This document shows, piece by piece, positions 43,514 through 50,216 of a stretch of 64,000 nucleotides of DNA. This stretch comes from Paractinoplanes tereljensis (GTDB lineage Bacteria > Actinomycetota > Actinomycetes > Mycobacteriales > Micromonosporaceae), in assembly GCF_016862435.1 (NCBI RefSeq), contig NZ_BOMY01000012.1, positions 62,001-126,000 of the forward strand. Reading direction: 5' to 3'. Every line of letters starts with the position of its first letter. The first letter of the stretch is position 1. Below the pieces are notes generated by a model, which was not told where the DNA came from, searched no databases, and saw nothing but the letters and a program-made list of their open reading frames with translations. Made by a program: the position numbers and the translations under genes.

Positions 43514-43545
43514 TCCCCCCTGAATATCCACCCACTTGGAGAGCC

Positions 43546-45573
43546 ATGCAGTCCGCGATTCCCCGTCGCGCGGCCCTGGGCGCTGCCCTTCTCGCCGCCA
43601 CCGCCCTGGTCGCGCCACCGGCCCAGGGCGCCTTCGCCGCCACCACCCCAGTGCAGGTCAGCGTCAACGCCCGAGCAGGTCAGGCCACCGTCCCGGCCAC
43701 CGCGCTCGGCGTCAACGACGCCATCTGGGACACCACGCTCGGCACCGACGCCGTCGCCGACCTGCTCGGTGCGGCCGGCGTCAAGATGATCCGCTACCCC
43801 GGCGGTTCCTACGCCGACATCTACCACTGGGAGACGCACACCGCGCCCGGCGGTTACGTCGCACCGAACACCGACTTCGACACGTTCATGGCGTCGGCCC
43901 GCCGCACCGGCGCCCAGCCGATGATCATCGCGAACTACGGCACCGGCTCGGCCGAGGAGGCCGCCGGCTGGGTCCGGTACGCCAACGTGACCAAGGGCTA
44001 CCAGGCCAAGTACTGGACGATCGGCAACGAGAACTACGGCAACGGCCGGTACGGCTCGGCCTGGGAGGCCGACGACCACACCGACCTCAGCCCCACCCAG
44101 TACGCGAACGAGGTGGTCGCCTACGCCGACGCGATGAAGGCGGTCGACCCGACGATCAAGGTGGGCGCCGTGCTCACCACGCCCGCGAACTGGCCGGACG
44201 GGATCGTCGCGTCCGGCGACAGCGCCACCTGGAACCAGACCGTGCTGTCCATCGCCGGCCCGCACATCGACTTCGCCGACGTGCACTGGTACCCGGGCGG
44301 CGGCAGCGCGGCCGAGGCGATCGGCAAGACCCAGTACATCGACGACACCGTCTACGCGCTGCGGCAGCAGATCAACAAGTTCGGCGGCGCCAACGCCGGC
44401 AAGATCGGGATCAGCCTGACCGAGCTCAACGTCGGGGTCGGGCAGAACACCCAGCCCGGCGCGATCTTCCTGGCCGACGCGTACGCGAGCCTGATCGCGA
44501 ACGGCGTCTTCACCGTGCAGTGGTGGAACGTCCACAACGGCATCGGCACCCCCTCGACGGTGGCCGGGCAGACCGACTACAACGACTTCGGCCTGCTCTC
44601 CAGCGGCACCTGCACCGCCGACAACTCGGTCTGCGAGCCGGCCCTGAACACGCCGTTCGCGCCGTACCACGCGCTGAAGCTGCTGTCGTCGTTCCTGCAC
44701 CCCGGCGACCAGACGATCCGGGCCGGCACCGACAACCCGCTGGTCACCGCGCACGCGGCCCGGCGACCGAACGGCGACCTGTCGGTCCTGCTGATCAACA
44801 AGGACCCGGACGCCGCGCACGACGTAGCGGTCAGCTACGCCGGCTACACCCCGTCCGCGGCCGCGCCGACGGTGCTCACCTACGGCAACGGCGACACCGC
44901 GATCCACGCGGGCAGCGCGACCACGCTTCCGGCGTACTCGCTGACGCTGTTGACCCTCAAGCCCGCCGCCGCAAGCACGGCGCCGCAGGCGCCGACCCAG
45001 GTCACCGCGTCGGCGGTGACCGACCGCACCGCCACAATCAGCTGGACCGGGGTGGCCAAGGCCACCAAGTACGAGATCTACCGGGCCAACGGCGCGATCA
45101 GCGAACAGCTCGGCGAGACCAGCGGTACGTCGTTCACGGTCCGCAACCTCCAGCCCGGCAAGCGGTACACGGTGAACGTGCTGGCCCGCGACAACGCCGG
45201 CAACCAGTCCTGGTCCTCGGCCCCGCTGACCTTCACCACCGGCGCCCCCGCCACCAGCACCTGCACGGTGAAGTTCGCCGACGTCAACGACTGGGGCAAC
45301 GGCTACGTGGGCCAGGTAGACATCACCAACACCGGCCCGGCCGCCCTGACCGGCTGGACGCTCAACTACACCTGGCCGACCACGTGGCAGACCGTGAGCA
45401 GCGGCTGGTCCGCCACCTGGACCCAGACCGGCACCGACGTCCGGGTAACGAGCGACGCCACCTTGGCCGCTAACGGCGGCACGACCTCGGCCGGCTTCGT
45501 AGGTTCCTACAGCGGCCCGAACATCCTGCCCACCGCCTTCACCCTAAACGGCACGGTCTGCTCGATCGCCTGA
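43546..45573 (+). CDS. Secreted GH51-like alpha-L-arabinofuranosidase with FN3 and CBM2 modules
   Basis: 675 residues. Signal peptide to about residue 32 (APPAQGAFA). The catalytic barrel (about 35-380) has KMIRYPGGSYADIYHW, acid/base Glu162 in YWTIGNENYGN and nucleophile candidate Glu293 in SLTELNVGVGQ, followed by a beta-sandwich (LLINKDPDAAHDVAVSYAG). An FN3 domain (about 482-567) and a C-terminal CBM2 cellulose-binding module (about 571-675, CTVKFADVNDWGNGYVGQVD) complete it. It should release arabinose or act on related side chains while bound to plant cell wall. The CebR-type box upstream indicates induction by plant sugars. Family placement (GH51 against other clan A families) needs a profile search. 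Confidence 0.85.
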   Translation: MQSAIPRRAALGAALLAATALVAPPAQGAFAATTPVQVSVNARAGQATVPATALGVNDAIWDTTLGTDAVADLLGAAGVKMIRYPGGSYADIYHWETHTAPGGYVAPNTDFDTFMASARRTGAQPMIIANYGTGSAEEAAGWVRYANVTKGYQAKYWTIGNENYGNGRYGSAWEADDHTDLSPTQYANEVVAYADAMKAVDPTIKVGAVLTTPANWPDGIVASGDSATWNQTVLSIAGPHIDFADVHWYPGGGSAAEAIGKTQYIDDTVYALRQQINKFGGANAGKIGISLTELNVGVGQNTQPGAIFLADAYASLIANGVFTVQWWNVHNGIGTPSTVAGQTDYNDFGLLSSGTCTADNSVCEPALNTPFAPYHALKLLSSFLHPGDQTIRAGTDNPLVTAHAARRPNGDLSVLLINKDPDAAHDVAVSYAGYTPSAAAPTVLTYGNGDTAIHAGSATTLPAYSLTLLTLKPAAASTAPQAPTQVTASAVTDRTATISWTGVAKATKYEIYRANGAISEQLGETSGTSFTVRNLQPGKRYTVNVLARDNAGNQSWSSAPLTFTTGAPATSTCTVKFADVNDWGNGYVGQVDITNTGPAALTGWTLNYTWPTTWQTVSSGWSATWTQTGTDVRVTSDATLAANGGTTSAGFVGSYSGPNILPTAFTLNGTVCSIA

Positions 45574-45578
45574 CCAGC

Positions 45579-45613
45579 GGCGGTAACCCGGACCTCGCGC
45601 CCGGGTTACCGCC
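45579..45613 (+). terminator. Hairpin terminator after the arabinofuranosidase
   Basis: GGCGGTAACCCGG (45579-45591), nine-base loop, CCGGGTTACCGCC (45601-45613): thirteen perfect pairs. It lies immediately after the stop codon and before the CPBP gene. Confidence 0.8.
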
Positions 45614-45632
45614 ACCAGTTACCGTCCGCCCG

Positions 45633-46244
45633 ATGAGACTGCTCGAGTACCTGCTGATCTTCTTCGGACTCGTCGGTCTCTACATCGCCGTCCACGTGCC
45701 CGGCGGCCCGATCCCGGTGCTGCTGCTGGCGGCCGTCGCGGTGGTCGTCTACCTGCGGCGTACCCGCACGGCTCTGCTTCGAGCCGGCGCCCTGCGGACG
45801 GCCCTGCCCGGCGTACTCGCCCTGTGGTTGGCCGTTTCGGTTCTCGCGGTGGTCGCGGTCGCGCTGTTCGACCGCGACCACCTGTTCGACCTGCCGCGGC
45901 GCGAGCCGCTGCTGTGGCTCGCGATCGTGATCTTCTATCCGCTCGTCTCGGTCTATCCGCAGGAGTTGCTGTTCCGGGCGTTCCTGCTGCACCGGTACGC
46001 GCCGGTGTTCGGGACCGGCCTGGCCGCCGCCGCGGCAAGCGCGGTGGCCTTCGGCTTCGCCCACCTGCTCTTCGGAAACGTGCTCGCGGTGGTCGCCACG
46101 ATCGCCGGCGGCTGGCTGTTCGCCCGCCGTTACCAGCGCACCGGCTCGCTGCTCGTGGTGTCGGTCGAGCACGCCCTCTACGGCCTAACCATCTTCACCG
46201 TCGGGCTGGGGCAGTACTTCTATCACGGCGCGGCGACGCTCTGA
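45633..46244 (+). CDS. CPBP-family intramembrane metalloprotease
   Basis: 203 residues with about six membrane helices. The CPBP (Abi/CAAX protease) motifs are in order: SVYPQELLFRAFLLHRYAP (motif 1, with QE in place of the usual EE), FGFAHLLFGN (motif 2, metal-binding His), and VSVEHALYGLTIF (motif 3). It acts within the membrane, in other bacteria on prenylated or bacteriocin-related substrates. No peptide precursor gene is seen nearby. Confidence 0.88.
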   Translation: MRLLEYLLIFFGLVGLYIAVHVPGGPIPVLLLAAVAVVVYLRRTRTALLRAGALRTALPGVLALWLAVSVLAVVAVALFDRDHLFDLPRREPLLWLAIVIFYPLVSVYPQELLFRAFLLHRYAPVFGTGLAAAAASAVAFGFAHLLFGNVLAVVATIAGGWLFARRYQRTGSLLVVSVEHALYGLTIFTVGLGQYFYHGAATL

Positions 46245-46570
46245 GGCGCGGCGAATCGGCCGGAATCGGGCCACGGATCTGCCGGGCCACCGCACCACGA
46301 AGACCCTCGACCATGTCGACTTCCCTAGGCCTGAACACGAACTCTCCAAGATCACCGCAAGGGAGGCGCGGGCGGGCGCGGCAGGCGCGGGCGCCGCAGA
46401 CGCAGGCGCGGCAAGCGCAGGAAACGGGCGCGCGGCAAGCGAAACACCAGGCCCGAAGGCTCGGGTGGTCTCCTCGCGCCGAACCCCCACCCCACCCCGC
46501 CGGTCTCCGAGCGCGGCCGGGGGTTTGGGGGCAGAGCCTCCAATGTCTTGAAGCCGCACCGAATCCACCG
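46245..46570. repeat. Intergenic region with degenerate direct repeats and GC-rich low-complexity DNA
   Basis: Two similar segments (about 46251-46295 and 46558-46602) both contain GGATCTGCCG followed by a CCCACC-like end, and preceded by GAAT. They are imperfect direct copies about 307 bases apart. Between them is a run of short GGCGCGG/GGCAAGCGCAGG-type words (46350-46440) and a GGGGGTTTGGGGGCAGAGCC stretch. No gene is supported. Confidence 0.5.
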
Positions 46571-47030
46571 AGATAGGCCCGCGGATCTGCCGCCCACCAC
46601 CCAAGATCAAAGCGGCCCCCCGAAGCCTCAAACGCACCCCGCAGGTCAGACCAGGCCTGACCCGGTGCCGGTGGTGCACCCCATGCAGGTTGAAGGCCAG
46701 CACAATGGACTCCAACACCCGGGGCAGACGCACGTTCATCGCCTCCACTGGCTGGTCCAGCGCGGTCGAGAAGTGGTACGCGTTGTCCGCCAACGAAACC
46801 AAACAGGCCCGCCCGGCCAGCACCGCCGAACAGGCGCAGGTAATAGGCCGGAGCAGCGGAAGCCCACGACCCCGACGAGTACACCTCGGTGCGCTCCCGC
46901 GGCGTCCGGGAAACCGGTGATGCAGCAGATAGCCGGACTTGAGCAGGATGAACGGCGCGCCGTAGCCGATGGCGAGGGCTCGCCCGAGGCGGTCGTTCCA
47001 GGGGCGGTCGCGCAGTACGTGTACGGGAAA
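46570..47030 (-). pseudogene. Remnant of a fatty-acid desaturase gene, frameshifted and truncated
   Basis: Reading the minus strand in changing frames gives one coherent desaturase: RPWNDRLGRALAIGYGAPFI, LLKSGYLLHHRF (His box), then after a shift TPRERTEVYSSGSW and APAYYLRLFGG, after another LVSLADNAYHFSTALDQPVE, AMNVRLPRVLESIVLAFNLH, GVHHRH (His box), then after a third WSDLRGAFEASGGRFDLG. At least three frameshifts and loss of the N-terminus make it non-functional. It lies just downstream of the pectin operon terminator. Confidence 0.75.
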
Positions 47031-47031
47031 C

Positions 47032-47067
47032 GACGCCGGCCGGAGCAGAGCAACTCCGGCCGGCGTC
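47032..47067 (-). terminator. Hairpin terminator of the pectin operon
   Basis: GACGCCGGCCGGAG (47032-47045) pairs with CTCCGGCCGGCGTC (47054-47067), fourteen perfect pairs, eight-base loop, 20 bases beyond the pectate lyase stop codon on the minus strand. Confidence 0.8.
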
Positions 47068-47087
47068 TCCCCTCATCCCGAATGTGG

Positions 47088-48524
47088 TCAGTAGGTGATG
47101 CTCGCCTGCGGGCCGGAGTACGCCTTGACGATCGACGGCACGTCGGCCGCCGCGTCCAGGGTGTACGAGTAGAAGCTGCTCGGCGTGAACGCGGAACCGC
47201 CGGTCACCTGGGCGCCGGTGCAGTTCACGGCGATGCTGCCGCTCTGCTTCAGCTGGCCCTTGGTGGTGTCGTCGATGTTCCACGGGTTCTTGACGTTGTC
47301 GAAGTAGCTGTTCTCCAGAACCATCTTGGTGCTGCCTCGCGACAGGTTGCCGTACGAGGTGATGTTCTGCAGGTAGTTGTTGTAGAGGTGCGCGTACTGC
47401 AGGTTGTCGGCGCTCGGGTTGCGCTGGTTCGTGTTGTAGAACCAGTTGTGGTGGATGGTTTCCCGGGCGGTGACGTTGTCGGTCCAGCCGATGCCGAGCG
47501 TCTTGTTGTGGTTGCCCAGCTGGTTCCACGAGATGGTCACGTTGGTCGTGTCCTTGCGGCTGTCGATGTAGCCGTCGTTGATGCTCGTGAACGTGTTGTG
47601 GTCGATCCACACGTGGTCGGCGGTGTCCATCTGGATGCCGTCGTAGTCGAAGTCCTTGTCATCGGGGTCGTCCGACGCGACGGCGGTGTCGCCGATGGTC
47701 AGGTTCCGGATGATCACGTTCTTCACCCCGGCGGCCAGGAAGAAGCCACCGTTCTTGATCCGCCCGGTGGTGCCCACCCCGACGATCGTCTTGTTGCTGG
47801 TTACCCGGACCTCGTACCCGAAGGTCGGCACGGTGATGGTTCCGCTGACCTTGATGACGTACGCCTCGGTGGCCGTCGCGTACTTCAGGAAGTCGGCGTA
47901 GGTGGTGACCGTGACCGTCGTGCCGCCCGCACCACCGGTGGTTCCGCCGGCGAAGCCGTCGGCGGTGTTGGAGAACGTGCGCCCGCCGGTGGAGACCGAG
48001 TTGAAGGCCCACTGCTTGTTGGAGTTGGCCGAGCAGGTCTCCTGGATGATCGGCGCGCCGGAGGCGGTGGAGGCGCCCTGGTCGGATAGGCACAGGCCGC
48101 TGTTGACGTTGATGATCTGGAACGTGTTGGTGCCGCTCGCGACCAGCGTGAACAGCTGATTGGTCTGCGAGGACACGCACGTGTACTGCTGTACCTGGAC
48201 GCCCGAGGTCTTGGAGGCGGCCGGGATGTCGATGCACTTGCCGCTGTTGACGTTGACCAGCTGATACTGCGAGCTGGTCACGGCGGTGAGCTTGAACTGC
48301 TGCCAGGCCGCCCCGGTGGTGCAGCCCCACTGCTGGAGCAACGCGCTGTTGTCCTTCGAGGCGGCCGGCACGTCGATGCACTTGCCGCTCTTGGTCACCG
48401 CGAGCTGGTAGGTGCCGCCGGCTGCGGGCAGGGTGGCCGCCTCGGACGGCATCATCGAGATCCCGACCAGCAGGGCCGGCACGGCGACGGTGGCGACCGC
48501 GCCAAAAATCAGCTTCTTCTTCAC
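47088..48524 (-). CDS. Secreted pectate lyase (PL1) with N-terminal ricin-type lectin
   Basis: 478 residues from the GTG at 48524, which overlaps the pectinesterase stop (GTGA) and has GGATGGAA upstream; an ATG at 48536 is possible. Signal peptide ending SEAAT, then a ricin-B-type beta-trefoil (about 30-155: YQLAVTKSGKCIDVPAASKD, three such repeats), then a PL1 beta-helix with KTIVGVGTTGRIKNGGFFLA, VWIDHNTFTSINDGYIDSRK (WIDH and calcium-site region), and NQRNPSADNLQYAHLYNN. It cleaves de-esterified pectin outside the cell. Its partner pectinesterase is upstream in the same operon. Confidence 0.93.
   Translation of the reverse strand: MKKKLIFGAVATVAVPALLVGISMMPSEAATLPAAGGTYQLAVTKSGKCIDVPAASKDNSALLQQWGCTTGAAWQQFKLTAVTSSQYQLVNVNSGKCIDIPAASKTSGVQVQQYTCVSSQTNQLFTLVASGTNTFQIINVNSGLCLSDQGASTASGAPIIQETCSANSNKQWAFNSVSTGGRTFSNTADGFAGGTTGGAGGTTVTVTTYADFLKYATATEAYVIKVSGTITVPTFGYEVRVTSNKTIVGVGTTGRIKNGGFFLAAGVKNVIIRNLTIGDTAVASDDPDDKDFDYDGIQMDTADHVWIDHNTFTSINDGYIDSRKDTTNVTISWNQLGNHNKTLGIGWTDNVTARETIHHNWFYNTNQRNPSADNLQYAHLYNNYLQNITSYGNLSRGSTKMVLENSYFDNVKNPWNIDDTTKGQLKQSGSIAVNCTGAQVTGGSAFTPSSFYSYTLDAAADVPSIVKAYSGPQASITY
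48004..48425 (-). repeat. Lectin-coding segment duplicated from the neighbouring gene (copy 1)
   Basis: This segment encodes the ricin-type lectin module of the pectate lyase and aligns without gaps, at an offset of exactly 1400 bases, with 49404-49825 in the pectinesterase gene. Long runs are identical at the DNA level (for example 48241-48300 and 49641-49700). The divergence is a few percent by eye. Confidence 0.9.
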
Positions 48525-49930
48525 AGCGGGTTCCATCCATCCGTGCCGGCGAGGTACTTCTGCGGGGTGTAGCTGGCGGCCGTCGAGTCGGACATCTGCG
48601 GCCGGTTGCTGTTGGTGGTCGCGCCCGAGCCGGTGTTCTCGTACTCGAAGAAGCGGGCGTTCTTCCACGAGTTGCTGGACATGTCGATCCACGGCTGGGC
48701 GGTGGCCAGCGCGACGCTCAGCGACGACTCGCGGTAGAGGACCTGCGCGTCGGCGCCCCACGGGCGGCCGAGCTGGGTCTTTCCGCTGGCGGCGCCGGTG
48801 ATGGTGCATTTGTAGAAGAGGAAGCCGTACGCGTTGGCGGCATCGGTTTTCGCGGCCGTGATCGGCCCGCCGCTCGACCGCTTCTCGTAGATCGACGAGG
48901 TGTTGAAGACCGCGGTCCCGCCGCCGAAGATGAAGTCGACGGTGCCCTCGACGTACGAGTTCGTGTAGTACGAGCGGCCGGCGTTGACCAGCAGGGTGTC
49001 CTGGGCGCCGAGGAAGCGGACGTTGTTGAACACCGACTTGTCGGCGTTGACGTTGACCGCGACCGCCTGGCTGCCTTCGCCGTAATCGTTGGACAGGGTG
49101 ATGTTGCTGGCGGCGAAGTCGTGGCCGTTGACGAAGACCGTCGCGCTGCCCGAGGTGCCGTAACCGCCGGCCGAGCTGTGGTTGTTCACGATCACCGTTT
49201 GCGATGCCGATGAACCAAGACCCTGGAGTGTCACGTACGGCTTGGTGGCCGGGACGGTGACGATCTCGCGATAGGTACCGGCCTTGACGGTGATGGTCCG
49301 GCGAGTGGTGTTGTTCGCCGGCACGGCGTCGATCGCGGCCTGGATCGTCGTGTACTGCCCGGTGCCGTCAGAAGCGACGACCGGGGCGGCGGCGTTATTT
49401 ACAAACGACCACTGCTTGTTCGAGTTGGAGGTGCAGGTCTCTTGGATGATCGCGGCCCCGGACGCGGTGGAAGCGCCCTGGTCGGACAGGCAGAGCCCGC
49501 TGTTCACGTTGATGATCTGGAACGTGTTGGTGCCGTTCGCGGCCAGCGTGAACAGCTGGTTGGCCTGCGAGGACACGCACGTGTACTGCTGCACCTGGAC
49601 GCCGGAGGTCTTGGACGCCGCCGGGATGTCGATGCACTTGCCGCTGTTGACGTTGACCAGCTGATACTGCGAGCTGGTCACGGCGGTGAGCTTGAACTGC
49701 TGCCAGGCCGCCCCGGTGGTGCAGCCCCACTGCTGCAGCAGCGCGCTGTTGTCCTTGGACGCGGCCGGCACATCGATGCACTTACCGCTCTTGGTCACCG
49801 CGAGCTGGTAAACGCCGCCCGCGGCCGGGAGGGTCGCCGCCGAGGACGGCAGGGCGGCGTAGACGATGGCGGCCGTGGGGATGCTGATCGCCAGCGCGGC
49901 CACCAGGAACCTTCGTTTTGCTCCGGACAA
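48521..49930 (-). CDS. Secreted pectinesterase (CE8) with N-terminal ricin-type lectin
   Basis: 469 residues. Signal peptide (AKRRFLVAALAISIPTAAIV ... SSA), a ricin-type lectin (about 35-160) nearly identical to that of the pectate lyase, then the CE8 beta-helix with YGEGSQAVAVNVNADKS, LGAQDTLLVNAGRSYYTNSY, VEGTVDFIFGGG and TQLGRPWGADAQVL, so the catalytic residues are kept. It removes methyl esters so that the coupled pectate lyase can cut. First gene of the operon; a CebR-type operator lies at 49969-49982 upstream of its start, and the transmembrane sigma-like gene is divergent. Confidence 0.94.
   Translation of the reverse strand: MSGAKRRFLVAALAISIPTAAIVYAALPSSAATLPAAGGVYQLAVTKSGKCIDVPAASKDNSALLQQWGCTTGAAWQQFKLTAVTSSQYQLVNVNSGKCIDIPAASKTSGVQVQQYTCVSSQANQLFTLAANGTNTFQIINVNSGLCLSDQGASTASGAAIIQETCTSNSNKQWSFVNNAAAPVVASDGTGQYTTIQAAIDAVPANNTTRRTITVKAGTYREIVTVPATKPYVTLQGLGSSASQTVIVNNHSSAGGYGTSGSATVFVNGHDFAASNITLSNDYGEGSQAVAVNVNADKSVFNNVRFLGAQDTLLVNAGRSYYTNSYVEGTVDFIFGGGTAVFNTSSIYEKRSSGGPITAAKTDAANAYGFLFYKCTITGAASGKTQLGRPWGADAQVLYRESSLSVALATAQPWIDMSSNSWKNARFFEYENTGSGATTNSNRPQMSDSTAASYTPQKYLAGTDGWNPL
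49404..49825 (-). repeat. Lectin-coding segment duplicated from the neighbouring gene (copy 2)
   Basis: Partner of 48004-48425 at an offset of 1400 bases; codes for the lectin module of the pectinesterase. Confidence 0.9.
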
Positions 49931-49968
49931 CTTTCCCGATCCTCTCGCCCGTTCGGTGACGCTGGGTA

Positions 49969-49982
49969 TGGGAGCGCTCCCA
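49969..49982. promoter_or_regulatory. CebR-type LacI operator upstream of the pectin operon
   Basis: TGGGAGCGCTCCCA, perfect palindrome, identical to the copy at 43500-43513. It lies 39 bases upstream of the pectinesterase start codon (minus strand) and 235 bases from the start of the sigma/beta-helix gene (plus strand), so it could affect both. Confidence 0.85.
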
Positions 49983-50043
49983 TTGAGTCACCCTGAGTGA
50001 TTCCGCCCGGGGGAAGGCGGCACCCTGGTAGATGCTCGGGTGC

Positions 50044-50088
50044 GGAAGGGACAACAAAAACCGCGAAGATTTCTTTGTTGTCGCTTCC
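50044..50088. promoter_or_regulatory. Inverted repeat upstream of the transmembrane sigma gene
   Basis: GGAAGGGACAACAAA (50044-50058) and TTTGTTGTCGCTTCC (50074-50088) pair at 14 of 15 positions across a 15-base loop. It lies between the pectin operon and the sigma/beta-helix gene. It may be an operator, an RNA hairpin in the leader of the sigma gene, or part of a promoter bound by the sigma itself. No T-run follows. Confidence 0.45.
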
Positions 50089-50216
50089 CGGATCGGCGTG
50101 TAACGATGGCGCCGGCTTCCGTTGTCGCAGTTCATGCCACTCCCCAGCGTTGCCTCTAGCGACATCCGTCGATGTTGTGGCTCGTCTCGACCACGAACCA
50201 CTGAGGAAGGGCGCCC

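Noticed and set aside
43372..44907. 511-residue open frame on the minus strand opposite the arabinofuranosidase gene
   Set aside because: Val/Arg/Gly-rich shadow; the plus strand has signal peptide, catalytic Glu motifs, FN3 and CBM2.
46548..48089. 513-residue plus-strand frame across the desaturase remnant and pectate lyase gene
   Set aside because: It spans a pseudogene, a terminator and the antisense of PL1 without any domain of its own.
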